Numbered from the stretch's first letter, positions 7,209 to 17,377 are shown. The stretch is DNA of 64,000 bases from Streptomyces liliiviolaceus (GCF_018070025.1 NZ_JAGPYQ010000001.1:5394001-5458000), one strand, 5' to 3'. The notes: a model not told the origin generated them from the letters alone. Numbers and translations are program-made.

Positions 7209-10200
7209 TCAGGGGTTGATGTTGATCTTGAAGGTGGAGGTGGTGTTGCGGACGTCCACGGCGTTGCCGCCGAACCTCAGACCGTTGAACGTGACCTCGC
7301 CGACCGCCGGGCCCTGACCCGGTTCCGGCAGCTCGTTGGCCCACAGCCCGAACCCGGACTTCGCGTCGTAGGCGTCCCCGCTCTTGCGGGCGCCCGTCAC
7401 CGAGATGTCGGTGAGGATCGTGTCCTTGATCGGGTTGATGGGCCGACCGCCGGCGTCGTACTGGGTCTGGAACATGATTCCGCTGTAGGTCGGGTCCACG
7501 ATGTCCACGTCGTTGACGCGGATGCCCTGGAAGACCTTGGAGGCGGAGAACAGCCAGATGCCGGGGAAGGTCTGGCTGCCCCAGAAGTGGCCGCCGGAGC
7601 GGACCACCGAGACGTTCTCGACGGTCGTGGGAGACGTGCCGAACCCGTTCATCGGATAGCCGAAGTCCAGCGAGCTGATCGTGATGCCCGAGTAGACCAG
7701 GGTGTCGGCGATGTGGATGTTGCGGAAGGTGTTGTCGTAGCCGCCGTAGACGGCGATGCCGGCGGCCCGCCAGGTGAGGATCGAGGTCAGGTTCTCGTAG
7801 AGGTTGTCCTTCATGTCGGCGCCGCCCGCGTCGATCGCGGAGAACAGCGCGAAGCTGTCGTCGCCTGAGGCCCGGGACTCGTTGTTGACCACGTGGTTGT
7901 CCGTCGACCCGTTGGTCATGTTGATCGCGTCGGCGAACGTGTTGCGGATCCGCGCGTTGCTGATCGTCACCCGGTCGGTGTTGGCTCCCCAGTAGAGGCA
8001 GACCATGTGCTCGGTCCAGGTGTTGTCGATGACCATGTCCGACACGTTCGCGAAGTCGAACACCTTCCCCGGCCCGTCGATACGGGAGGTGTAGTTGCCG
8101 AAGTAGGCGAAGTTCTTGAACGAGGAACCCTTAGCGGTGTTCTCCGCCCGGAAGCCGATGTCGGTGTTGTCCTGGCCCGACGGGGCGTGGAACTGCGTGT
8201 ACCAGGGTCCGGCGCCGACCACCTGCACGGCCTTGCCGTACACCTGGAACTTGCTCGACGTCTCGTAGTCGCCCGGCGGGAGGTAGACACCGGTGAGCTT
8301 GCCGGTGGTGTCCATCCGCACCCGGTCGAGGGCGTTCTGCACGTCCTGGTGACCGAAGCCGGCCGGGACGGCGTACGCGGCCGGGTCCGGGTTGGCGACC
8401 GGTGAGACCTGCTCCAGGCTGACGAAGTCGATCGCGTACTTGGAGGTGTTGGCCGCGTCCTTCTGCAGCCGGATCTTCGCCCCCTCCGGAACGGTCTCGC
8501 CCAGCATCAGGTGCGCCTCGTCGTAGATGTGCCTCGGGGCTCCCGCGGACGGGGAGTTGCCGGGGCCGGCCTCCGCCCCGTACAGCCAGGCGTACTTCGA
8601 GGTGAGCGGCAGCGCCTTGCGGAAGGTGCCGTTGACGTAGACGTTGAGGGTGGCGTCGATCCCGCCGCCGCCCGCGGAGTCCGGGATGGAGAAGCGGGTG
8701 ACCAGGGTGTTCGTCGCGGCCTTGGCGGTGAACTCCACGTACTCACCGGTGCTGTTGAGGGTGACCGCCTTGCGGCCGGACGCCTCGCCCGCGAGGTCGC
8801 CGACGGTCCGGTTGGGCCCGACGGTCGCCGCGCCGCCACCGGTGGCGCCGTCCTCCGCCTCGTACATGTCGTAGGGCATGTTGGCGCCGCGTCCGACGAA
8901 CAGGGACTGGCTCGCGGTGTTGTTCTCCCGCTTGACCGGGAGTTCGTTGGCGTCGGCGGCGACCGTGGTGCGGACGGTGTACGAACCGTTGGCCGCGGTC
9001 CAGGTGCCGAGCGTGACGGCCCCGCTGGTGGCTCCGGCGGCGATCGTGCCGTCGTAGGAGCCGGTCAGGGTCTTCACCGTGGCGCCCTTGGAGTCGACGA
9101 GCGTGACCGTGATGCCGTGCGCGCCGCCCGCCGAGGCGGTGGTGCCCTGGTTGCGCACGGCGGCCTTGAAGGTGACCGTGTCGCCGTCCGCCGGGCCGGA
9201 CGGTGTGGTGGTCAGCACCGGCACGAGGTCGGAGCTGCTGACCGGGCGTACGACGAGTGAAGTGGGGCTGGTGTAGGTGTTGTTGGTCTCGTTCTGCTCG
9301 ATGACCGCGCCGGCTTCGTCGGCGACGGCGCTGAGCTGGTAGGTGCCCGCGTCGCGTGCCCCGATGGAGGCGCTGACGGTCCGTGTCGCGCCGGCCGCGA
9401 GGGCGGCGACGGACGCGGTGGCGACCTTGGTGCCGCCCAGGCGCAGTGCGACGGCGCTGGCGGGTGCGGCGGCCTCGCCGCTGTTGCGGACGGTGGCGGT
9501 CAGGGTGATCTCGTCGGACTCGACCGGTGAGGCCGGGGACGCGGTCAGCGCGGTGACCTCAAGGTCCGGGTTGGGCGCGGCGGTGCCGATCACCTGGAAC
9601 TCGGCGAGCTGCCCGGCCGGGGCGCCCGTGTTGGAGGTGAAGCGGAGCTGCACGTCGGCCACGCGCGCGGTGACGGGCACGGTGACGCTGTTGCCGCTTG
9701 AGGGGTTGAAGGCGTAGTCCTTCGCGGCGACCAGGCTCGTAAAGCCTGAGGCGTCCTGTTCGCGGCCGAGGACCTGGATGTTCTGGGTGCGGGCTCCCCA
9801 GGAGCTGTCCGGGTTGAGCTTGAGGACGAGCGACGAGACGTCGGCGTTGGCGCCGAGCTTCACGGTGAGGGTGGCGGGGTGGCCGGAGCCCTCCCAGTAG
9901 GTGGAGGTGCTGTTGTCGTTGGCGTTCTCGGCGGCGAAGGTGTGCACGGTCGAGGAGGCCGTGATCGGCTTGCCGACCGCGAGGTTGGAGCCGGGGCCCG
10001 AAGTGCCGTTGCGGGTCACGGTGTTGCTGTCGCCGGAGACGTTCCCGGCCGCGTCCTTGGCCCGGACGAAATACGAGACCGTGGCGCTCGCGGACCGATT
10101 GTCGGTGTACGTGGTGACCGTGCCGCCGACCGTGGTGAGCAGGCTGTTGTTGGCGTACACCTCGTAGCCGGTCACCCCGGTGTTGTCGCTGGAGGCGTTC

Positions 10201-11495
10201 CAGGCGAGGCGGATCTGCCCGGCGGCCGGTTCGGTGAGGGACAGGTTCGCGGGCGCGGTGGGTGCCTGGGTGTCACCGCTGTCGCCGCGGCGGGTGACGG
10301 TGTTGCTGTTCCCGGAGACGTTCCCGGCCGCGTCCTTGGCCCGGACGAAGTAGGAGACCGTGGCGCTGCCGGGGCGGTTGTCGGTGTAGGTGGTGACGGT
10401 GCCCGCGACGCTGGTCAGCAGCTCGTTGTTCGCGTACACGTCGTAGCCGGTCACTCCGGTGTTGTCGTCGGACGCCTTCCAGGTCAGCCGGATCTGGCCG
10501 GTGGCGGGCTCGGTGTAGGCGAGGTCCGCGGGCGCGCTCGGCGCCTGGGTGTCGCCGGTGGCCGGTCCGTAGACCTCCAGCTCGGACACCTGGGCCGCGG
10601 GCTGCACGGTGTTGGCGGTGACCAGGACGCGTACGTACCGGGTGGTGGTCGCGTCGAAGGAGATCGTGACCGAGTTGCCGTCGCCCGGCGCGAAGGCGTA
10701 GGCCTTGGACGCGGTCAGGTCGGTGAAGTCGGTGCCGTTGGCGCTGCCCTGGATCTTCAGGGTCTGGCTGCGGGCGCCCCAGCCGTCGGGCAGGCGCAGC
10801 ACGACCCGGTCGACGCGCACGGAGGAGGCCAGGTCCACCTGGATCCACTGCGGCAGGTCGTTGTTGCGGCTCTCCCAGTAGCTGGCCTTGTTGCCGTCGG
10901 CCGCGTTGGCCGGCACATAGGTCTCGTTGTGGCTCGACGCGGTGAGGGTGCGGCCGCGGGCCAGGTTCGCGGAGGAGTCACCGGCCTCGCGGACCTCCAG
11001 CGCGGAGAGCTGGGCGGCCTGCCATCCGGTGTTGGCGGTGATCTCGATCCGGATGTGCCGGGCCTGGGCGGCGGGGAAGGTCACCGTCACCGTGTTCGCG
11101 CTGCCGGGGCTGAAGGCGTAGGACGCGGAGGTCTTCAGTGTGGTGAAGCTGGTGCCGTCCGCGCTGCCCTGGACGGACAGGGTCTGGCTGCGGCTCTCCC
11201 AGCCGGCCGGCAGTCGCAGCACCACCTCGTCCACGCGGGCGGTGGCGCCGAGGTCGGTCTGGACCCACTGGGGGAAGCTGCTCCCGGCGCTCTGCCAGTA
11301 CGTTCCCTGGTTGCCGTCGGTGATGTTGTTCGCGGCGTATTCGGCGTGGGCGCTGCTGGCGGTGGCGGGCCGTCCGGCGGCGAGGTCGGGCCCGGCGGCC
11401 TCCGCGGCGGAGGTCAGCGCCGGCCAACCCAGCAGGAGCAGGGCGGTGGAGAGGACGGCGGCTATCCCCCGCCATCCCCGGCGTTGCGGTCTCAT
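7209..11495 (-). CDS. Secreted multimodular GH87-type alpha-1,3-glucanase
   Basis: A 1428-residue exported enzyme. After a signal peptide (about 1-33) come two discoidin (F5/8 type C) domains (about 36-310), two fibronectin type III domains (about 315-500) with near-identical tails, a third discoidin domain (505-640), two CARDB-like domains (645-870), a CBM6-like module (880-1030, YEAEDG start) and a C-terminal right-handed beta-helix (1035-1428). The helix has the aspartate pattern of GH87 mutanases/mycodextranases: D1189 in FADAINM and D1212-D1213 in GDDSF, a spacing close to that of characterised GH87 enzymes. It would bind insoluble alpha-glucan and cut it into oligosaccharides for the ABC importer. 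The family call is from memory of the domain layout; GH49 or another pectate-lyase-like family remains possible. Confidence 0.8.
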   Translation of the reverse strand: MRPQRRGWRGIAAVLSTALLLLGWPALTSAAEAAGPDLAAGRPATASSAHAEYAANNITDGNQGTYWQSAGSSFPQWVQTDLGATARVDEVVLRLPAGWESRSQTLSVQGSADGTSFTTLKTSASYAFSPGSANTVTVTFPAAQARHIRIEITANTGWQAAQLSALEVREAGDSSANLARGRTLTASSHNETYVPANAADGNKASYWESRNNDLPQWIQVDLASSVRVDRVVLRLPDGWGARSQTLKIQGSANGTDFTDLTASKAYAFAPGDGNSVTISFDATTTRYVRVLVTANTVQPAAQVSELEVYGPATGDTQAPSAPADLAYTEPATGQIRLTWKASDDNTGVTGYDVYANNELLTSVAGTVTTYTDNRPGSATVSYFVRAKDAAGNVSGNSNTVTRRGDSGDTQAPTAPANLSLTEPAAGQIRLAWNASSDNTGVTGYEVYANNSLLTTVGGTVTTYTDNRSASATVSYFVRAKDAAGNVSGDSNTVTRNGTSGPGSNLAVGKPITASSTVHTFAAENANDNSTSTYWEGSGHPATLTVKLGANADVSSLVLKLNPDSSWGARTQNIQVLGREQDASGFTSLVAAKDYAFNPSSGNSVTVPVTARVADVQLRFTSNTGAPAGQLAEFQVIGTAAPNPDLEVTALTASPASPVESDEITLTATVRNSGEAAAPASAVALRLGGTKVATASVAALAAGATRTVSASIGARDAGTYQLSAVADEAGAVIEQNETNNTYTSPTSLVVRPVSSSDLVPVLTTTPSGPADGDTVTFKAAVRNQGTTASAGGAHGITVTLVDSKGATVKTLTGSYDGTIAAGATSGAVTLGTWTAANGSYTVRTTVAADANELPVKRENNTASQSLFVGRGANMPYDMYEAEDGATGGGAATVGPNRTVGDLAGEASGRKAVTLNSTGEYVEFTAKAATNTLVTRFSIPDSAGGGGIDATLNVYVNGTFRKALPLTSKYAWLYGAEAGPGNSPSAGAPRHIYDEAHLMLGETVPEGAKIRLQKDAANTSKYAIDFVSLEQVSPVANPDPAAYAVPAGFGHQDVQNALDRVRMDTTGKLTGVYLPPGDYETSSKFQVYGKAVQVVGAGPWYTQFHAPSGQDNTDIGFRAENTAKGSSFKNFAYFGNYTSRIDGPGKVFDFANVSDMVIDNTWTEHMVCLYWGANTDRVTISNARIRNTFADAINMTNGSTDNHVVNNESRASGDDSFALFSAIDAGGADMKDNLYENLTSILTWRAAGIAVYGGYDNTFRNIHIADTLVYSGITISSLDFGYPMNGFGTSPTTVENVSVVRSGGHFWGSQTFPGIWLFSASKVFQGIRVNDVDIVDPTYSGIMFQTQYDAGGRPINPIKDTILTDISVTGARKSGDAYDAKSGFGLWANELPEPGQGPAVGEVTFNGLRFGGNAVDVRNTTSTFKININP

Positions 11496-12014
11496 GTGTC
11501 CCCGATCTCCGTCCCGGTCCGGAGGTGGGCGGCCCCGGGGCGGCTGTGTGGGTGGGTTTCCGTGGGGGTCGGCGCATCGCGCTTCAATGTGCGGTGAAGA
11601 GCACTATCTTTTGCGTCGATCGATCAGAGAGTTGCAGACGGTTGGCAGTACGTCTATGGCGTGAGCATGTCCGAAACACAACCCTGCGGTCCGCCCTCAC
11701 CTGCCGCGGCACCGGGCCAGCGGCTTTCGTGCGGACTGTCGGAAAACGCAAGTGGGGATGCAAGCCGCTTCCATGTCAACTACCGGTAGTACCGGGACCG
11801 TTGACAAAGTGGAGACAGGCTAGAAACCTGTGGGCGTAGTTTCCGCAAAGAATCGACTGAGCAGCTCAATTTACGTGCAAGGTGCCGGTGCATTCCTCGT
11901 CGGACACTTCCCTCCCTCTCCCGCACTCCCCGTGCCTGCCCCGGTGTGCCCAGCCCGACTGCCGTGCTCCCGCTCCCCCACGGATCAAACGGAACAACGG
12001 AACAGAGGACCCCC
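11496..12014. promoter_or_regulatory. Divergent intergenic region between the two glucanase genes
   Basis: These 519 bp carry no convincing gene and must hold both promoters. A perfect 12-bp palindrome with a central CG, ACTACCGGTAGT, lies at 11779-11790 and overlaps a second one, CCGGTA-G-TACCGG (11783-11795). A TTGACA hexamer follows at 11801-11806 with TAGAAA 14 bases later. Central-CG palindromes are typical of LacI-family operators. GAGGA at 12005-12009 is the ribosome binding site of the plus-strand gene. Confidence 0.45.
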
Positions 12015-15000
12015 ATGAGATGGAGACCCCTCGGCCGCCGGTCACTGACCGGTGCCGTCATAGCCGCGCTCATGACGACCGGGCTGATACCGCTGGCCAT
12101 GACGTCGAGCGCCCGGGCCGCCACCGCCCCCGACAGCGAGGGGGCGAAGGCGGCTGCCGCCGTCAATCTCGCGCTCGGCCGGGCGGCCACGGCGGGCGGC
12201 TCGAACGGCTCGTACACCGCCGGGAACGTCACCGACGGTTCCCAGGCCTCCTACTGGGAGGGGCCGACCGGGTCCTTCCCGCAGTGGGTCCAGGTCGACC
12301 TCGGCGCGACCCGCACCGTCGACCAGGTGGTGCTCAAGCTGCCCGCCGCCTGGGAGAGCCGTAGCCAGACGCTCTCCCTCCAGGGCAGCACCGACGGCTC
12401 CAGCTTCAGCACCCTCGCGGCCTCGACGGGCCGGGCGTTCAACCCGGCGCAGGCCAACACCGTCCCGGTCACCCTCAGTTCTCCCGCCACGACCCGCTAT
12501 GTGCGCGTGAACATCACCGGGAACACCGGCTGGAACGCCGCCCAGCTCTCCGAGCTGGAGGTGATCGGCGACGACGGCGGCACCACTCCGCCTCCCACCG
12601 GCACCAACCTGGCGCGCAACAAGCCGGTCGAGGCCACCTCGTCGGTCCAGTCGTACGTGGCCGCCAACGCCACCGACGACTCCACCTCCACCTACTGGGA
12701 GGCGGCGGGCCACCCCTCCGACCTGACCGTGAAGCTCGGCGCCGACGCGGACATCACCGCCGTCGTGGTCAAGCTCAACCCGGACCAGGCGTGGGGCGCC
12801 AGGACCCAGGGCATCCAGGTGTTCGGCCGGGAGAACTCGGCGAGCGGCTTCACCTCGCTGCGCGACCGCGCCGACTACGCCTTCAGCCCCTCCCGGGACA
12901 GCAACTCGGTGACCATCCCGGTCACCGGCCGCTGGTCCGACGTCCGGCTGCGGTTCTTCTCCAACACCGGGGCGCCCGGCGGCCAGGTCGCCGAGTTCCA
13001 GATCGTCGGGACGGCCGCACCCGCGCCCGACCTGACCGTCACCGGCCTGGACTGGACCCCCGCCTCGCCCTCCGAGCGAGACGCGGTGACCGTCAACGCC
13101 ACCGTCCGCAACGCGGGCACGGCGCGCTCGGCCGCCACGACCGTCGAGGCAAGCCTGGAAGGCACGGTCGCGGGCAGCGGCAACGTACCCGCGCTCGAAC
13201 CGGGCGCGTCCGCCACCGTGGCCGTCGCCGCGGGCACCCGGCCGGCCGGCAGCTACGGCGTCTCCGCCGTGGTCGACCCGCGCAACACCGTCGCCGAACT
13301 CGACGACAGCAACAACAGCCGCACCGCCGCGTCCCGGCTGGTCGTCGGCCAGGCACCCGGCCCCGACCTCGAAGTCAGCGGCATCACCAGCAGCCCGGCC
13401 AACCCGGCCGTCGGCTCCTCCGTCTCCTTCACCGTGGCCGTGCACAACCGCGGCACCACCGCCGCGGCGGCCGGTTCCGTGACCCGGCTCCAGGTCGGCT
13501 CCACCACTCTGAACGGCACCACAGCCCAGGTAGCTGCGGGCGCCACGGTGAACGTGGCCATCAGCGGCACCTGGACGGCGACCGCGGGCGGGGCCACCCT
13601 CACCGCGACGGCCGACGCCACCGGAGTCGTCACCGAGACCAACGAGAACAACAACGTCCTCGCCAAGTCACTCGTCGTCGGCCGGGGCGCCGCCGTCCCC
13701 TACACCGAGCTGGAGGCGGAGGACGGCCGCTACCAGGGCACCCTCCTGACAGCCGACGCCAAGCGGACCTTCGGACACACCAACTTCGCCACCGAGTCCT
13801 CCGGCCGCAAGTCCGTCCGCCTCAACTCCACCGGCCAGTTCGTCGAGTTCACCTCGACCACGCCCTCCAACTCGATCGTGGTGCGCAACTCCGTCCCCGA
13901 CGCCGCGAGCGGTGGCGGGGCCCAGGCCACGATCAGCCTGTACGCCAATGACACCTTCGTGCAGAAGCTCGACCTGTCGTCGAAGCACAGCTGGCTGTAC
14001 GGGACCACGGACGACCCCGAGGGGCTGACCAACACGCCCGGCGGTGACGCACGTCGGCTCTTCGACGAGTCGCACGCGCTGCTGGCGCAGTCCTACCCCG
14101 TCGGCACCAAGTTCCGGCTGCAGCGGGACGCGGGCGACACGGCCGCGTTCTACGTCATCGACCTGGTCGACCTGGAGCAGGTCGCGCCCGCCACCACCAA
14201 GCCGGCCAACTGCACCTCGATCACCGAGTACGGGGCCGTGCCGAACGACGGGCTCGACGACACCGACGCCCTCCAGCGGGCGGTCACCGCCGACCAGAAC
14301 GGCACGATCTCCTGCGTGTGGATCCCGGCCGGGCAGTGGCGCCAGGAGCAGAAGATCCTCACCGACGACCCGCTGAACCGCGGCCAGTACAACCAGGTCG
14401 GCATCCGGGACGTCACCATCAAGGGTGCGGGCATGTGGCACTCCCAGCTCTACACGCTCACGCCGCCGCACCAGGCCGGTGGTATCAACCACCCGCACGA
14501 GGGCAACTTCGGCTTCGACATCGACCACAACACCCAGATCTCCGACATCGCCATCTTCGGCTCGGGCACCATCCGGGGCGGCGACGGCAACGCCGAGGGC
14601 GGTGTGGGCCTCAACGGCCGTTTCGGCAAGGGCACGAAGATCACCAACGTGTGGATCGAGCACGCCAACGTCGGTGTGTGGGCCGGCCGCGACTACTCCA
14701 ACATCCCCGAGCTGTGGGGCCCCGGCGACGGGCTGGAGTTCTCCGGCGTCCGCATCCGCAACACCTACGCCGACGGCATCAACTTCGCCAACGGCACCCG
14801 TAACTCGACCGTGTACAACTCGTCCTTCCGCAACACCGGTGACGACGCGCTCGCCGTGTGGTCCAGCAAGTACGTGAAGGACACCTCGGTCGACATCGGC
14901 CACGACAACCACTTCCGCAACAACACGATCCAGCTGCCGTGGCGGGCCAACGGCATCGCGGTGTACGGCGGTTACGGCAACACCATCGAGAACAACGTCA

Positions 15001-15461
15001 TCGCCGACACGATGAACTACCCCGGCATCATGCTCGCCACCGACCACGACCCGCTCCCCTTCACCGGGCAGACCCTCATCGCGGGCAACGCCCTGCACCG
15101 CACGGGCGGCGCGTTCTGGAACGAGGACCAGGAGTTCGGCGCCATCACCTTGTTCGCGCAGGGGCAGGACATCCCCGGCGTCACGATCCGTGACACCGAG
15201 ATCTACGACTCGACGTACGACGGCATCCAGTTCAAGACGGGTGGCGGCTCGATGCCGGGTGTGAAGATCACCGACGTGAAGATCGACGGGTCGAGGAACG
15301 GCTCCGGCATCCTCGCGATGAGCGGGGCCCGGGGCAGCGCCGCCCTGACGAACGTCACGATCACCGACTCGGCCGAAGGGAGCGTACTCATCGAGCCGGG
15401 CTCGCAGTTCACCATCACCGGCGCGCCCGTCGGGGCGTCCGCCGCCCGCCTCAACCGCTGA
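12015..15461 (+). CDS. Secreted multimodular GH87-type alpha-1,3-glucanase, second copy
   Basis: A 1148-residue relative of the divergent neighbour. The start ATG 12015 has GAGGA five bases upstream and opens a basic, hydrophobic signal peptide (about 1-35, ending SSARA). Modules are two discoidin domains (about 50-185 and 196-335), two CARDB-like domains (338-550), a CBM6-like module (555-715, ELEAEDG start) and a C-terminal beta-helix (720-1148). The proposed catalytic aspartates are D920 in YADGINF and D943-D944 in TGDDAL. Unlike the neighbour it lacks fibronectin domains and one discoidin domain. The two probably arose by duplication and attack different forms of the same alpha-glucan. 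Confidence 0.8.
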   Translation: MRWRPLGRRSLTGAVIAALMTTGLIPLAMTSSARAATAPDSEGAKAAAAVNLALGRAATAGGSNGSYTAGNVTDGSQASYWEGPTGSFPQWVQVDLGATRTVDQVVLKLPAAWESRSQTLSLQGSTDGSSFSTLAASTGRAFNPAQANTVPVTLSSPATTRYVRVNITGNTGWNAAQLSELEVIGDDGGTTPPPTGTNLARNKPVEATSSVQSYVAANATDDSTSTYWEAAGHPSDLTVKLGADADITAVVVKLNPDQAWGARTQGIQVFGRENSASGFTSLRDRADYAFSPSRDSNSVTIPVTGRWSDVRLRFFSNTGAPGGQVAEFQIVGTAAPAPDLTVTGLDWTPASPSERDAVTVNATVRNAGTARSAATTVEASLEGTVAGSGNVPALEPGASATVAVAAGTRPAGSYGVSAVVDPRNTVAELDDSNNSRTAASRLVVGQAPGPDLEVSGITSSPANPAVGSSVSFTVAVHNRGTTAAAAGSVTRLQVGSTTLNGTTAQVAAGATVNVAISGTWTATAGGATLTATADATGVVTETNENNNVLAKSLVVGRGAAVPYTELEAEDGRYQGTLLTADAKRTFGHTNFATESSGRKSVRLNSTGQFVEFTSTTPSNSIVVRNSVPDAASGGGAQATISLYANDTFVQKLDLSSKHSWLYGTTDDPEGLTNTPGGDARRLFDESHALLAQSYPVGTKFRLQRDAGDTAAFYVIDLVDLEQVAPATTKPANCTSITEYGAVPNDGLDDTDALQRAVTADQNGTISCVWIPAGQWRQEQKILTDDPLNRGQYNQVGIRDVTIKGAGMWHSQLYTLTPPHQAGGINHPHEGNFGFDIDHNTQISDIAIFGSGTIRGGDGNAEGGVGLNGRFGKGTKITNVWIEHANVGVWAGRDYSNIPELWGPGDGLEFSGVRIRNTYADGINFANGTRNSTVYNSSFRNTGDDALAVWSSKYVKDTSVDIGHDNHFRNNTIQLPWRANGIAVYGGYGNTIENNVIADTMNYPGIMLATDHDPLPFTGQTLIAGNALHRTGGAFWNEDQEFGAITLFAQGQDIPGVTIRDTEIYDSTYDGIQFKTGGGSMPGVKITDVKIDGSRNGSGILAMSGARGSAALTNVTITDSAEGSVLIEPGSQFTITGAPVGASAARLNR

Positions 15462-15462
15462 A

Positions 15463-15572
15463 CCGACGCACGGCCGAACGGCTGAATCGCTGACTCGCCG
15501 AATCACCGAACAGCTGAACGGTCGGCCTGGACAAAACGGTCTCCGGCTCCTGCTCACAGGGGCCGGGGACCC
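15463..15572 (+). terminator. Degenerate GCTGAA/GCCGAA repeats and hairpin after the glucanase gene
   Basis: From the stop codon to about 15525 the sequence is a run of degenerate 8-9-bp repeats based on GCTGAAC and GCCGAAT. An imperfect stem follows (GGTCTCCGGC at 15538 pairing with GCCGGGGACC ending at 15572), the probable terminator. The rest of the gap to 15697 shows nothing else. Confidence 0.45.
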
Positions 15573-15697
15573 GTTCCGTGCGGCCCGGCGGACACCAGGG
15601 GTGGTTGCCAGGAGCGACGACATGGGAGATCGTTGCCATGAGGCAATGTTTTCCACGAGTTGTGAGGTGAGGGATTCGCCCAGCGGGTCCTCTATTT

Positions 15698-17377
15698 TTG
15701 GTCTCCACCCAAGCGCAAACCGGTGTCGGTGCGCAGCAGGCGTCCCCCTGGGGTGACGCCCCGTATCCCGTTCTGGTCGCTGACGACCAGGGCACGGTCG
15801 TGCTGCACAATGATGCCGCGGACGTTCTGCTGCCCGGGATCCGGCCCGGTACACCCCTCGCGGACGCGGTGCCGGCCTGGCTGTCGGCGGCGCACGACGC
15901 GTTGCGGGCCCCCGGGCGGACACCTCGGCGCGCACCCGATTCTCCCACCGGCCAGGAGGCCGACGCACCCGTGACGGGTGCGATCGGGGAGCGCACCTTC
16001 GAAGCCCATCCCAGCCTGCGCGACGACGGCACGGTGGCCTGGTGGCTGGTCGACGACACCGATCACCTGCTCGCGCAGAAGGCCCTGCGCATGGAGCGCA
16101 AGCGGACCGCGTTCCTGGCCGAGGCGTCCAGCACGCTGCTCTCCTCCCTCAACCTGGGACGCTGCATGGATGTCACCGCACAGCTCGCCGCGGAGCATCT
16201 CGCCGACGCGGCCCTGGTGATCGCGCCCACCCACGGGCGACGGCTGCCGGTGGTGACCTGTCTGCGCGGCGGCACCCCCGTGCTGGCCCACGAATCGGTG
16301 GACCCCGACGAGGTGCCGGGGCTCGGCGAGGCGCTGCGCGGATTCCCGCCGGTGCCCTCGCGGTGGATCGATCCGTCCACCGCGCCGGTCTGGATGGTGC
16401 CCGAGGGCTTCGGCACGGTCGGCTCGATAGTGATCACCCCGCTGCCCGGCCACGGCGTCCCGGCCGGTGCCCTCGTCCTGCTGCGCCGTTCCGGCGGCGT
16501 GGCGTTCACCGAGAGCGAGGAGGTCTTCGCCCGGCTGTTCGCCGCGCGTGCCGGGGCCGCGATGTCGGCCGCCCGCCTGTACGCGGAGCAGACCTCGATC
16601 ACCGAGGTGCTGATGCGCGAGCTGCTGCCGCCCTCGCTGCACCAGATCTCGGGCGTGGACTACGCCGGCGGCTACCGGCCGTCCGCGGACCACGAGCGGG
16701 TCGGCGGCGACTTCTACGACGTCCACCCGGCCGCCGTCGAGGGCGAGGCGTCGCTGGTCGCGCTCGGGGACGTGTGCGGCAAGGGCCTGGAAGCGGCCGT
16801 CCTGACCGGGAAGATCCGCAACACCCTGCACGCGCTGCTCCCCCTGGCCGACGACCACCAGCGCATGATCAGTCTGCTGAACACCGCGCTGCTCAACTCC
16901 CACCACGCCCGGTTCGTGACCCTGGTCCTGGCCTCCGCCGTACGCGAGGGCAACGCGGTGAATCTGCGGCTGACCAGCGCCGGACACCTGACCCCGCTGA
17001 TCGTGCGGGCGGACGGCACGGTCGAGGAGGCGGAGACCCGCGGCACCCTGGTCGGCGCCATGCCGGAGGCACCGGCCCACACCACCGCCCTCACCCTCGC
17101 GCCCGGGGAATCCTGCGTGCTCTACACCGACGGGATCACGGAGGCGGAGGGCGGGCCGATGGGCGGCGTCCAGTTCGGCGAGGAGCGGCTCAAGCGCGTC
17201 CTGTCGGAGTGCGTGGGCATGCCGTCCGAGAGCATCGTGGAACGCGTCCAGATGCTCGCCTCCCAGTGGGTCGGCAAGGGACGGCACGACGACATGGCCG
17301 TCGTCGTGATCTCCGCACCCCGCACGCACCACCTCAGTGCGGTGAACGGCCACACCCGGGGCAGGTTCACCGCATGA
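15698..17377 (+). CDS. PAS/GAF-SpoIIE (PP2C-type) serine phosphatase
   Basis: A 559-residue cytoplasmic protein. An N-terminal PAS-like sensor (about 20-120) and a GAF domain (about 135-310) precede a SpoIIE/RsbU phosphatase domain (330-545). Metal-binding motifs GGDFYD, GDVCGKG, YTDGITE and GRHDDM are all intact. It would dephosphorylate an anti-sigma antagonist, most simply the STAS protein two genes downstream, in a partner-switching pathway. The only in-frame initiation codon after the upstream stop is TTG 15698, without a well-placed Shine-Dalgarno sequence, so the start is uncertain. It overlaps the next gene by ATGA, which shows translational coupling. Confidence 0.9.
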   Translation: MVSTQAQTGVGAQQASPWGDAPYPVLVADDQGTVVLHNDAADVLLPGIRPGTPLADAVPAWLSAAHDALRAPGRTPRRAPDSPTGQEADAPVTGAIGERTFEAHPSLRDDGTVAWWLVDDTDHLLAQKALRMERKRTAFLAEASSTLLSSLNLGRCMDVTAQLAAEHLADAALVIAPTHGRRLPVVTCLRGGTPVLAHESVDPDEVPGLGEALRGFPPVPSRWIDPSTAPVWMVPEGFGTVGSIVITPLPGHGVPAGALVLLRRSGGVAFTESEEVFARLFAARAGAAMSAARLYAEQTSITEVLMRELLPPSLHQISGVDYAGGYRPSADHERVGGDFYDVHPAAVEGEASLVALGDVCGKGLEAAVLTGKIRNTLHALLPLADDHQRMISLLNTALLNSHHARFVTLVLASAVREGNAVNLRLTSAGHLTPLIVRADGTVEEAETRGTLVGAMPEAPAHTTALTLAPGESCVLYTDGITEAEGGPMGGVQFGEERLKRVLSECVGMPSESIVERVQMLASQWVGKGRHDDMAVVVISAPRTHHLSAVNGHTRGRFTA

